From contig SMOI01000026.1 of NCBI GenBank assembly GCA_008000375.1, positions 140,683-204,682 of the forward strand: 64,000 nucleotides of DNA. The letters are read 5' to 3'. Every line of letters begins with the position of its first letter. Within the stretch, counting starts at the first letter, position 1. This document shows, piece after piece, positions 1-8,322 of this stretch. The position numbers were made by a program, and so were the translations under genes. This DNA is from Poteriospumella lacustris. Its lineage: Eukaryota > Sar > Chrysophyceae > Chromulinales > Dinobryaceae. The notes below the pieces were generated by a model. That model was not told the DNA's origin, did no database searches, and worked only from the letters and a program-made list of their open reading frames with translations.

Positions 1-1
1 G

Positions 2-1606
2 CCGCCCGACCGCCTCGAGGACGTGCGCCGCGCCGGCATCGCCAAGGGCTTCGCCGTCATCATGCGGCAGCTCGGCAAGGGCGGCGGCCCCAAGCACATC
101 ACCGACGGCCTGCGCAAGGAGTTCAAGGAGCGCTACGGCGACCTGTCGGACGAGGAGCTCACCAAGATCGCGAAGGGCCAAATGGCGCGCAGCCGCGACC
201 GCCTCCAGCCGCCGGGCAAGACGACGGGCAGCGTCGAGGACGACGTCGCGGCGATGGTCTCGACGGCGACGGACGAGCTGGACGTGTCGGACATGGCGGG
301 GCTGCTCGAGATGATCTCGAAGCGCAACCGCGACGTCTTCAAGCTGCCCTCCTACATGCTCTACGTCTTCCGCGCCTTCTCGACGCTCGAGGGCATCGGG
401 CTCTCCGTCAACGCCGAGTACTCCATCCTCAACGAGTGCTACCCGTATCTCGCGAAGCGGCTGCTCACCGACGTCCACCCGCGGGCGCAGAAGGCGCTGC
501 GCCAGATGATGCTGCCCAACGGCCGCCTGCGCCTCAACAAGCTGCTCGAGTTCTCGCAGGGCTTCCAGCAGTACACGTCCGCCGTCACGTCGCTGCCGCC
601 CAGCGACCTCGCGACCAACGCCACCGCTGCGACCAACACCACCGCCGCGGCGACCACCGCGGCACCGTCGGCCGGTCGCTCCGCCAGGGCGAAGCCGCCG
701 CCGTCGGCGTTTCGCCGCCGCGTCCCCGGTGGCGCCGGCAGCGGCCGCACGGCGCCGCACGACATCACGGACCTGCTGTTCGAGCCGCGCGCCAACAACA
801 TGCAGGACCTCGTCGTGGAGACCGCCGCCACCATCACCGACTCCCTCGTGCGCTTCTCGCTGCACCAGCTGCGCACGTCGCTGCCGGGTCAACTGGCGCA
901 GCTCGCCGTGCGCGCGCCGAAGACGATGATCGACATCTTCGTCCCGCCGGAGCTGCGGCCGTTTCTGCTGCCGTTCACACTGCCGGCGACGCTGCCGCAC
1001 GACCTGACGCAGGCTATGCTGAAGCTGACGGCGGCCAACGAGGACGACCTGTCGAACATCCAGTCGCTGCGCGTGCTGCTCAAAGAGCTCGAGCCGGGTC
1101 TCAAGAAGCGCGTGCGCGCCACCATTCGCGACATGGTGCCGCTGCGGACGGCGGGCGACGACTCGTCGGTGGTCGTGCCGCTCACCGCAAGCGACTCGAG
1201 CGTCGTGCGGCGCGCGCTCGGCGTCACGTCGAGCGTGCCCGTCTTCCTGCGCCTCACGCGCAAGTTCGGCGCGTCGATTCTGGCCACCGCGGCGCAGCGG
1301 ATGGAGCAGGCGGCGAGCGGCACGGGACCGACCGCGCTCCCCGGCAGCGGCGGTGTGGGCGGCGGCGACGAGACGAAGGCGGTGCTCGAGTCGGACGACG
1401 ACGTCGACTACGAGATCGAGCTGCTGCTGACCGAGCAGCTGGGCTCGCTCACCAGCGCGACGGCCAAGACCATCGCGCGCGTCATCGACACCGACTCCGT
1501 CGCGGTGAAGTTCGGCCCGTCGCGACGCACCGCGAAGACGGCACCGTCGCGTCGCTGCAACGGCGGCGGTGGCGGTGGTGGTGCGGCGCCCGTTAAGGCG
1601 CCGTAG
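2..1606 (+). CDS. ABC1/UbiB-family atypical kinase, C-terminal part (5' end outside window)
   Basis: The frame is open from base 2, so the 5' part of the gene, including the catalytic kinase motifs, lies outside the window. The visible N-terminal segment carries the conserved end of the ABC1K core (KLPSYMLYVFRAFSTLEGIG followed shortly by ECYPYLAKRLL), which I recognise from plant and algal ABC1 kinases. Family members act in mitochondria or plastids on quinone or lipid metabolism. After the core come an Ala/Thr-rich linker, a region ending in basic and Asp-rich stretches, and a Gly-rich tail. The last ~75 codons and the 3' flank are duplicated at about 3767-4317. The GTG at 23 is not a credible start. 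Family is fairly sure; subfamily and organelle are not. Confidence 0.75.
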   Translation, partial: PPDRLEDVRRAGIAKGFAVIMRQLGKGGGPKHITDGLRKEFKERYGDLSDEELTKIAKGQMARSRDRLQPPGKTTGSVEDDVAAMVSTATDELDVSDMAGLLEMISKRNRDVFKLPSYMLYVFRAFSTLEGIGLSVNAEYSILNECYPYLAKRLLTDVHPRAQKALRQMMLPNGRLRLNKLLEFSQGFQQYTSAVTSLPPSDLATNATAATNTTAAATTAAPSAGRSARAKPPPSAFRRRVPGGAGSGRTAPHDITDLLFEPRANNMQDLVVETAATITDSLVRFSLHQLRTSLPGQLAQLAVRAPKTMIDIFVPPELRPFLLPFTLPATLPHDLTQAMLKLTAANEDDLSNIQSLRVLLKELEPGLKKRVRATIRDMVPLRTAGDDSSVVVPLTASDSSVVRRALGVTSSVPVFLRLTRKFGASILATAAQRMEQAASGTGPTALPGSGGVGGGDETKAVLESDDDVDYEIELLLTEQLGSLTSATAKTIARVIDTDSVAVKFGPSRRTAKTAPSRRCNGGGGGGGAAPVKAP

Positions 1607-1934
1607 CCGCCTCGTGCGTTTCTCTGTTTCCTTAGACGTGTAATCTCGCCCTCCGTTGATTCGTTCCTCTCCTCATCGCCCTACGACTCGCACAAACACA
1701 AGGGCTACGCCGCAGGGAGAGGCAGTCGAAGCATCGTTATCGACGGCGACGGTTACAGATTCGGCAGTTGAACTGCGCAGTGGACGGCAGACGGGCGGCT
1801 CCGTCGCCATGGTCGGTATCGCTGCTTGAAGCACTCGCGCCAAGAAGCCACCTATCGACCACGCGTCGAGAGACCCGCGCAGAGTCTGCGCCAGAAGAAT
1901 GAAGAAACGGCAGCGCTCGCGGCGCCGGAGAGAA
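1380..1934 (+). repeat. Direct repeat, copy 1 (ABC1K 3' end plus downstream flank)
   Basis: About 555 bp from GCGGTGCTCGAG to GCGCCGGAGAGA recur at about 3767-4317 in the same orientation. I saw one substitution (ACGGC against ATGGC just before the end). Homology continues upstream to about 1292/3665 but with several substitutions and an indel of about 15 bp in a Gly-coding stretch. Confidence 0.9.
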
Positions 1935-1948
1935 ACGAAATGCCTTTC

Positions 1949-2046
1949 ACAAGGGGGGAGCCCTCACGGAAAGTTTGTAGGGCTACTTATACTTATAGTA
2001 TACTAGGCCCTTCAAACCTTTCCGTTGGGGGTGGGCTCCCTCCTTG
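1949..2046. repeat. Imperfect inverted repeat (hairpin 1)
   Basis: The left arm at 1949-1983 runs from CAAGGGGGGAGCCC to GTTTGTAGGGC. The right arm at 2007-2046, read in reverse complement, starts CAAGGAGGGAGCCC and ends GGTTTGAAGGGC. Arms match over about 34 positions with small gaps, around an AT-rich loop containing CTTATAGTATAC. Confidence 0.7.
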
Positions 2047-2144
2047 TTTGTCCCACCTTGCTAGTCCCAGCTGTGGTACCGAACCCGCCACAAATCATCT
2101 CAACCAATCTGTCAATTCTAAGAATAGAACACTAAATGCGGCAA

Positions 2145-2178
2145 CCGAAACCCATATAGTCATCTATATGGGCTTCGG
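2145..2178. repeat. Short inverted repeat (hairpin 2)
   Basis: CCGAAACCCATATA (2145-2158) pairs with TATATGGGCTTCGG (2165-2178) with one mismatch across a 6-nt loop. Confidence 0.7.
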
Positions 2179-2188
2179 GGTGCATCAA

Positions 2189-2294
2189 ACGGGGGGAGCG
2201 GAGGAGCGGGGTCGTGTGTACGGGGGGGGGGCTTATTATTATGTACTATAGTATATAATAAGCCCCCCGTGCACACACTCCTCCGCCCCCCGTT
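2189..2294. repeat. Long imperfect inverted repeat (hairpin 3)
   Basis: The left arm at about 2189-2239 contains GCGGAGGAG, GTGTGTACGGGG and GGGGCTTATTAT. The right arm at about 2254-2294 contains ATAATAAGCCCC, CGTGCACACAC and CTCCTCCGCCCC. They pair over about 40 bp around a loop containing TACTATAGTATA, which resembles the TATAGTATA core in hairpin 1. Confidence 0.75.
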
Positions 2295-2584
2295 GCGGGT
2301 ACGGGACTCTCACTGTTAACTACATCGCCACAAAAGTACAAATAAAAGTAAAGAGATGTACTTGTTTAAAGTATCGTAAATGACCATGTGAGCATGTGAC
2401 ATGTGACAGAGAGATGTGAGCCAGGCGTCTGCTGAAAAAGACGGTATTTATAGGAGCAAATAGTCTGCAGCGGTGTGTGCAGAGACGCATCAGTTTTCTT
2501 CAGGGACTTAGTTACACAAATTTATTCTATTTTGGTTGTTCGGCTCTGCTGTCATTCGCACTATCAGGTATTCTTAAAGTAACC

Positions 2585-3484
2585 ATGAGCAGCAACGCCG
2601 CCACCGCGACCGTTAGTCCTAACAAACCGCGGTTTATTCCCAATGCTCAACTCTCACCCTTCGCAAATGGATTGAGATACTTCGCTCTTAGAAATGGAAA
2701 GGGCAGCTTCGTTATTCCAAGTACCAAAAACTTTATGGACTATTTCCAAATCCCGAAAATTAAGTGTGATGATGGGGCAACCTGTACTATTTTACCCGTG
2801 AAAGATGTGTCAACCCTCGAATGCATCATTCGAAAATATAAAGAGAAAAGTTGCAGATTTTCCGTGGTAGAGTTAAAATCCGTTGTCGGAATTACCAAAG
2901 CTATGTCAATTCAGGGAAGATTAAACTCATTGATTTTTTCTTTCCGGCTGGGTCTTGATATCTTTCCCCATGTTAGAAAAATCGAAAGACACGTGGAAGG
3001 TGAATTTTCTTCAACTGAAGAACAGAACGATGAGGCACCAATTAAAAGCGGAAATGCTCTTCTCTATGAGCCATTGGTAGTGTGTAATTGTGTGAATTTC
3101 TTTTTATGTTCGGAAGATATCGATCATATTTTGAGTAAAACTGAGCTGCGAGATGTGTTTGGTTCAGATCCCTTTCTCCAGCAATATGAGCGAACAATCC
3201 ATCGCCGCGACAGTGCTCTCTTAGGAAGCGACTTCTTAGGAATAACAAGATGCAGCATTAACTTCGATCGAGCAAGATTTTTCTTCGACCCACTCATCCA
3301 TAGCCTTGAAGGATGTTCATGGACTACGTTTGAAGACCTATGTGATGAAATTAAGAAAATGAGATACTTGAAATCTGGTACTGTTGACTTCGAGGTACTA
3401 GATAGTATCGAACCAAATGATATATTTGAATTGATTTCTGGTGAAGATCCGGTAAATCCTTATGACTACGAACAAGAAGTGTAA
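2585..3484 (+). CDS. Orphan AT-rich protein of 299 residues in the inserted segment
   Basis: I do not recognise the family. The ATG at 2585 (ACCATGAG context) was chosen. The longer open frame to 2477 would need a GTG start, although the hydrophobic stretch it adds might instead be spliced-in sequence. The product is soluble-looking, with scattered Cys, an acidic C-terminus ending NPYDYEQEV and no transmembrane helix after the chosen start. Codon use is A/T-rich at third positions, unlike ABC1K and the lipases on either side, which favour G/C. It is the only long ORF in the segment between the 555-bp repeats. It may be a gene carried by a mobile element, a transferred gene or a fast-evolving cellular gene. 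Confidence 0.6.
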   Translation: MSSNAATATVSPNKPRFIPNAQLSPFANGLRYFALRNGKGSFVIPSTKNFMDYFQIPKIKCDDGATCTILPVKDVSTLECIIRKYKEKSCRFSVVELKSVVGITKAMSIQGRLNSLIFSFRLGLDIFPHVRKIERHVEGEFSSTEEQNDEAPIKSGNALLYEPLVVCNCVNFFLCSEDIDHILSKTELRDVFGSDPFLQQYERTIHRRDSALLGSDFLGITRCSINFDRARFFFDPLIHSLEGCSWTTFEDLCDEIKKMRYLKSGTVDFEVLDSIEPNDIFELISGEDPVNPYDYEQEV

Positions 3485-3673
3485 ATGGAACAGCTTCAAA
3501 TCTGTAGTTGCCATTTAAAGTTGCTACCTATATTTATGGTAGTTGTTGATAATAACATAACATAAATATAACTTTAAAAACGTAATTAGTCACTTTTTGT
3601 TAATATTACATGCCGTCGAAAAGGGAACGGCCCCCCACCCCGCGGCACGCGTGAAGGCCCAGCAGCGCAGCGG

Positions 3674-3991
3674 ATGGAGCAGGCGGCGAGCGGCACTGGG
3701 CCGACCGCGCTGCCCGGCAGCAGCAGCGGCGTGGGCGGCGGCGCCGGCGGCGACGAGGCGAAGGCGGTGCTCGAGTCGGACGACGACGTCGACTACGAGA
3801 TCGAGCTGCTGCTGACCGAGCAGCTGGGCTCGCTCACCAGCGCGACGGCCAAGACCATCGCGCGCGTCATCGACACCGACTCCGTCGCGGTGAAGTTCGG
3901 CCCGTCGCGACGCACCGCGAAGACGGCACCGTCGCGTCGCTGCAACGGCGGCGGTGGCGGTGGTGGTGCGGCGCCCGTTAAGGCGCCGTAG
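3674..3991 (+). pseudogene. Duplicated 3' fragment of the ABC1K gene
   Basis: This frame repeats the last ~105 residues of the ABC1K protein encoded at 2-1606, from MEQAASGTGP to the Gly-rich tail ending APVKAP. It has a small in-frame Gly/Ser insertion near residue 17. It lacks the kinase core, and the sequence directly upstream belongs to the AT-rich segment, so it is unlikely to make a functional kinase. Because the copy is almost undiverged after residue ~30, the duplication is recent or reflects two alleles placed in tandem by assembly. Confidence 0.65.
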
Positions 3992-4317
3992 CCGCCTCGT
4001 GCGTTTCTCTGTTTCCTTAGACGTGTAATCTCGCCCTCCGTTGATTCGTTCCTCTCCTCATCGCCCTACGACTCGCACAAACACAAGGGCTACGCCGCAG
4101 GGAGAGGCAGTCGAAGCATCGTTATCGACGGCGACGGTTACAGATTCGGCAGTTGAACTGCGCAGTGGACGGCAGACGGGCGGCTCCGTCGCCATGGTCG
4201 GTATCGCTGCTTGAAGCACTCGCGCCAAGAAGCCACCTATCGACCACGCGTCGAGAGACCCGCGCAGAGTCTGCGCCAGAAGAATGAAGAAATGGCAGCG
4301 CTCGCGGCGCCGGAGAG
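3767..4317 (+). repeat. Direct repeat, copy 2 (ABC1K 3' end plus downstream flank)
   Basis: This is the second copy of the repeat at 1380-1934, including the stop codon and about 320 bp of 3' flank. It runs almost into the 3' end of the lipase gene on the opposite strand, whose stop codon is at 4349-4351. Confidence 0.9.
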
Positions 4318-4348
4318 ATACGGAAACAGACGGATGTCTATGGGGCGT

Positions 4349-5226
4349 CTAGTTGTGCGAGACGGCGTCGCAGCCAACGTACAGACCCAGATAGTTCATG
4401 TGGTCGTCGATGTTGGTCAGGTTCCACTGGTACGCGCAGTTGGGGTCCTCGTAGCCGGAGCACGCGTGCAGACCGGCGTCGTCCTCGTACCACTCGCCGC
4501 TGATGTGGGTGAAGCGCTCGTGCATGGGCACGTGCGGCACCATGTCCTTGTGGTGCGTGTTGCGGTTGCGGTCGCCGATCTTCGCAGAGGCGAAGTTGGC
4601 GAAGGCGGTGTTGCCCACGCGGGGGCTGCCGAAGTGGAACATGCGCAGAGGCGAGATGCCGGCGTCGATGAAGTCCAGCGTAGTCAGGGTCGCCATGGCG
4701 GCGCCGAGCGAGTGGCCGGTGACGACGACGGTGTAGGAGGGGAACTTGGCCTTCAGGCTCTTGACGTTGGAAATCACGTCGGCGATGACGGTCTGCTCCG
4801 CGCCGTAGAAGCCCTTGTGCACGAGGCAGCCGTCGCACTTGTCGTACGCGGTGGTCACGACGTCCAGGTTGTTCACCCAGTCCTGAATGGAGGTGGAGCC
4901 ACGGTACACCACGAAGATGGAGTTCTGCGAGGGCAGGTAGCCGATGTAACCCTGCATTTCATGACGCGACAGTGGTGAGACGGGTTCGGTAAGAAGCGAT
5001 CGAAGCGTCACTGTACCTGGACGTCCTTGTCGGGGTAGTCCAGCACATGGGTGACTACGAAACCCGACGAGTATCCTTTGAAGGTGCGGGTCTGGTAGGT
5101 GTTGGTCTCGCAATACGCCGCAGCGCAAAGCCAAATGGAGGTGTTTCCGGTGTGCCAATCGTACGACGCCGCAGCGGTCTGGGCCACCGCCAACAGCACC
5201 AGCAACAAGATTCCGAAAGAAAGCAT
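4349..5226 (-). CDS. Secreted class 3 lipase, two exons (lipase A)
   Basis: Two exons (5226-5017 and 4951-4349) are joined across a 65-nt GT-AG intron, giving 270 residues. Residues 1-20 (MLSFGILLLVLLAVAQTAAA) are a clear signal peptide, so the enzyme is probably secreted. The fold is the fungal-type lipase 3 family (alpha/beta hydrolase): VVYRGSTS near the start of the core, the nucleophile elbow TGHSLGAA, the Asp region KDMVPHVP and the His in NIDDHMNYLG. It likely hydrolyses extracellular triacylglycerols or related esters. The paralogue at 5538-6353 is head-to-head with it, about 310 bp away, and lacks the intron. A 187-nt stretch (4509-4695) is identical to the paralogue. Confidence 0.88.
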
Positions 5227-5537
5227 AGTCGCGGTTGAAACGTTGACAATCAGTTGTGCTAGCGCGGTGATTCGCAGGTGAAGAAGTTGACTCGCGACGG
5301 TGCAACTGGCAGCAGATTCGCACCCCACACACACAGACTCTGAGAATCTGGGGTGTGCCATCTTCAAGTTGCGCGAACGGACGTCACATCGTGAGCGTGT
5401 GCCCTCTTCCACAATTTGGCGATACGGCGGTGACGGTCACTGCGCAGCGAGACGCAGCGAAGCAGCCGAATTAACCGTCGCGGACAAAACCTTCGTAGGT
5501 CAAATCCGAATCAACAAGAACAAGAACAGTGTTAGGA
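5227..5537. promoter_or_regulatory. Shared divergent promoter region of the two lipase genes
   Basis: This 311-bp gap separates the start codons of lipases A and B, which point away from each other. It must hold both promoters, and co-regulation is likely by position. I see no TATA box or other named element with confidence. Confidence 0.5.
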
Positions 5538-6353
5538 ATGCTCTCCTTTGGTATTCTACTGCTGGTTCTCCTCGCAGTGGCCCAGACTGCGGCCGCCTCC
5601 TATGATTGGAACACCGGCAACACGTCGATCTGGTTGTGTGCCGCGGCGTACTGCGAGACGAACACCTATCAAACGCGTACATTCAGAGGGTACTCGTCCG
5701 GTTTTGTCGTCACTGACGTTCTGGACAACAAGTCCAAGGACGTCCAGGGCTTCATCGGCTACCTGCCTTCGCAGAACTCCATCTACGTGGTGTACCGTGG
5801 CTCCACCTCGATCAAGGACTGGGTGAACAACCTGGACGCGTTGACCACGTCCTACGATAAATGCTCGGACTGCAAGGTCCACAAGGGCTTCTACAGTGCG
5901 CACCAGAGCGTCATTAGTGAGGTTGTTTCGAAGGTGAAGGCTTTGAAGGCCAAGTACCCCTCCTACACCGTCGTCGTCACCGGCCACTCGCTCGGCGCCG
6001 CATTGGCGACCCTGACTACGCTGGACTTCATCGACGCCGGCATCTCGCCTCTGCGCATGTTCCACTTCGGCAGCCCCCGCGTGGGCAACACCGCCTTCGC
6101 CAACTTCGCCTCTGCGAAGATCGGCGACCGCAACCGCAACACGCACCACAAGGACATGGTGCCGCACGTGCCCATGCACGAGCGCTTCACTCACCACAGT
6201 GGTGAGTGGTACGAGGACGACGCCGGTCTGCACGAGTGCCAAGGTCTGGAGGACAAGAACTGCTCTTACCAGTGGAACCTGACCAGCATCGACGACCACA
6301 TGCACTACCTGGGCCTCTACGTCGGCTGCGACGCCGTCTCGAAGGAGAACTAA
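5538..6353 (+). CDS. Secreted class 3 lipase, single exon (lipase B)
   Basis: A single exon encodes 271 residues. The ATG at 5538 matches the start of lipase A; the GTG nine bases upstream is ignored. The signal peptide covers residues 1-20. The catalytic Ser is S151 in GHSLG, with the Asp and His in KDMVPHVP and SIDDHMHYLG. Six or more cysteines are shared with lipase A and probably form disulfides. The protein is collinear with lipase A but the intron after codon 70 is cleanly absent, so one copy lost or gained it. Bases 6004-6190 match lipase A (4509-4695) without a difference, even at synonymous sites, which indicates recent gene conversion. Confidence 0.9.
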   Translation: MLSFGILLLVLLAVAQTAAASYDWNTGNTSIWLCAAAYCETNTYQTRTFRGYSSGFVVTDVLDNKSKDVQGFIGYLPSQNSIYVVYRGSTSIKDWVNNLDALTTSYDKCSDCKVHKGFYSAHQSVISEVVSKVKALKAKYPSYTVVVTGHSLGAALATLTTLDFIDAGISPLRMFHFGSPRVGNTAFANFASAKIGDRNRNTHHKDMVPHVPMHERFTHHSGEWYEDDAGLHECQGLEDKNCSYQWNLTSIDDHMHYLGLYVGCDAVSKEN

Positions 6354-7019
6354 GCGCCGTCTCGTCTCTCGGCCTCCTTCTCCTCCTCTTTCTCTTAGGG
6401 TCATAGTATCTTTTGTTTCCTCTCACGTATCAGTGCTCTTTCTTCCGCGGTATCCAGACAGACAGTGCCGCCGCCACTGTCTCATGTGTCCGACGTTCTG
6501 TGTCACATGTTGTCTCATTGCTTGTGCCCTTCGCCACCCCAGTACCCACACATCGCACATCCCTCATTCACCCATTCATTCTGATCGCCAGTCTCTTTCA
6601 TTTTGCTTGAAATGTACGCGCTGCGTCCTTTCTGTAACCGTCGAAATTAACGATTCTGGTACATCGCGCGGCCTTTGCTGTTCCAACAGTCGCTACCACT
6701 GCATCGTTTACGTCTTGTAGTCCCAAAGGCCGATGGCCGCTGAAGCCGTTGGCACGTCGATATCGATGGAAGCAGGGACGACGACAAGCAGGGCGCGCCG
6801 GTGCCGTGCCGACAACGCCTTCCAGCCGAGCGACCCCTCCGCTGCTGTTGGGGTCCTGTCGACAGTGATCCTTGTAGACCTTAGAAGCTTGATCGGGTGC
6901 ATGGAATCTGTGTGACGCAGTCCTTGTGTTGGCGCGACGGGGCGGGGGGGGGGGGGAAGAAGGTGAACAGCGAACCGCCTATTAGAAACGAAACGGTTAC
7001 ACGACGGCCCGACCGACCT
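6354..7019. other. Intergenic 666 bp between convergent lipase B and PRCC-like gene
   Basis: This stretch holds the 3' flanks of two convergent genes. It is of mixed composition, with a run of about 13 G at about 6944-6956. I see no gene, tRNA or clear repeat. Confidence 0.6.
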
Positions 7020-8033
7020 CTACCACCCGTACCGACTCTTCGTCTGAGTCTTCGTCTTGGACTTTGCGATCTGCGAGTCCAGCATGGCAATCTCCGTTTC
7101 TGCGGCTTTCATCGCCATCGAGGTGAGCTGGTGCTTGCGGTTTTGCTGTCGCGATGGCTGCAGGGCCGCCTTGAGGGTGCCGTCCGCCGTGTACTGCTTG
7201 AAAATGGCCGCCTCCTTCTGCTTCTGCTCGGTATAGCCCAGCATGTCCCACTGGCGATCAATGTGGATGTCTTGCACGACCGCACCGTCGTCGCTCTGCA
7301 AGGCCGATAGGTCGCCAGCCATCAACATCTGCTCCAAATGCCGCTGCCGCTTTCGCTGGGACTCTCCCGCAGCATGCACATCGACAGACGGTTGGCTACT
7401 GTAATCATTTTGATATGCTGGCTCAGGATACGCAGCTGCTGAGAACTGCGGCGTGTAGCTCTTCGAGTCCGGCTCCGAGGTGAATTGGCGGGTCAGCAGA
7501 GGTGGGCTACTGCCAGCGAAATGGTCCTCAAGTCCGACTGAACCCCCAAGGTCTTCTGCCTCGATAGCGCTGGAGCTGCTTTCTTGATGAGAGACAGATG
7601 GAGGAGCCCTTGTGGACGTTTTCGGAGCTGAAAACATTGAATCCAGAACGTCTTCCTTGTTGCTCGGCGCTGGGAGCATCGCCAGCAGCGGATCCAACTG
7701 GCTTCTTACTGAATCACCCTTAACGCTCGCATTCTTCGCACCGCCATGTGCTGCTGAGGAAGTTTTGGAGGAGCTTGTTTGAGCGAATTCGTCGTCATCT
7801 GAGTCGCCTAGGGAAGTTTCACCGTGGATAAGCGCCTTCTGAATGTGATCAGGAAGAATCGATATATCCAACAGCTTTCGCTTCTTTTGACCAGGAACGT
7901 TAATGACTGGAGGCTGCTTTACTGATGAATTGCTCTTCGGAGCGGGGGGAGCCGCAACAGGTGCCTTGTTGGACGATTCGTTCACGACCACCTCGTCGTC
8001 ATCCGAACCATAGTTTCCCAATAGTGCATCCAT
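7020..8033 (-). CDS. PRCC: PRCC-like nuclear (splicing-associated) protein
   Basis: The 337-residue product has an acidic N-terminus (GNYGSDDDEVVV), a disordered Ser/Pro-rich middle and a conserved basic C-terminus. The end, NRKHQLTSMAMKAAETEI followed by KTQTKSRYGW, resembles the C-terminal PRCC domain (R-KHQITYLAHQA... QTQAKYGF in animals), with a final Trp instead of Phe. PRCC is a nuclear protein linked to pre-mRNA splicing and mitotic checkpoint control. A basic stretch, GQKKRKLLDISILP, near residue 50 is the other typical block. It is divergent to TOP3B with about 290 bp between start codons. The identification rests on the two ends, because the middle is not conserved. Confidence 0.7.
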   Translation of the reverse strand: MDALLGNYGSDDDEVVVNESSNKAPVAAPPAPKSNSSVKQPPVINVPGQKKRKLLDISILPDHIQKALIHGETSLGDSDDDEFAQTSSSKTSSAAHGGAKNASVKGDSVRSQLDPLLAMLPAPSNKEDVLDSMFSAPKTSTRAPPSVSHQESSSSAIEAEDLGGSVGLEDHFAGSSPPLLTRQFTSEPDSKSYTPQFSAAAYPEPAYQNDYSSQPSVDVHAAGESQRKRQRHLEQMLMAGDLSALQSDDGAVVQDIHIDRQWDMLGYTEQKQKEAAIFKQYTADGTLKAALQPSRQQNRKHQLTSMAMKAAETEIAMLDSQIAKSKTKTQTKSRYGW

Positions 8034-8322
8034 TTCGCCACCAAAAGCAGAGTGCGCGAATTAGGAAGTACTGTTTCCACGTTCACATGCACACTCGAGA
8101 TGATCCCAGCTCACGACGGAAACGAAACACAAGACGAACAAGAAGCGATGACGACGACGAAGCCAAATTTGAAACGCCTTTTTCAGCGGATCTCACTGAA
8201 AAAAGGCGTGTGAAAAGATCATGAAAGAAAGCCTGAAAGAAGGAGGAGGACATGAAAAGGTCGCCAGAGAGAATCGCATTGGGACAGACCCGTCTCGCCT
8301 TGTGATTGCGCTGGAGCTCAAG
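8034..8322. promoter_or_regulatory. Bidirectional promoter region, PRCC-like / TOP3B
   Basis: The 289 bp between divergent start codons must serve both genes. An in-frame ATG at 8221 would extend TOP3B by 34 residues. No specific element was recognised. Confidence 0.45.

Larger units (their letters stand above)
1935..3653. mobile_element. AT-rich inserted segment between direct repeats, with hairpins and one orphan ORF
   Basis: The segment separates two near-identical 555-bp copies of the ABC1K 3' region. Its base composition is much lower in GC than both flanks. It holds three strong inverted repeats (1949-2046, 2145-2178, 2189-2294) and one ORF at 2585-3484. No transposase, integrase or reverse transcriptase motif was recognised, and no clear terminal inverted repeats or short target-site duplication were found at the edges. 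The 555-bp repeats could be a duplication that accompanied insertion, or an assembly join of two haplotypes. Calling it mobile is inference. Confidence 0.4.

Noticed and set aside
1826-2251. 141-residue frame running from the ABC1K 3' flank into the AT-rich segment
   Set aside because: It crosses the repeat/insert boundary and the hairpins and has no start context or domain.
4211-4978. 255-residue frame antisense to lipase A
   Set aside because: Val/Gly/His-rich complement of the lipase coding strand.
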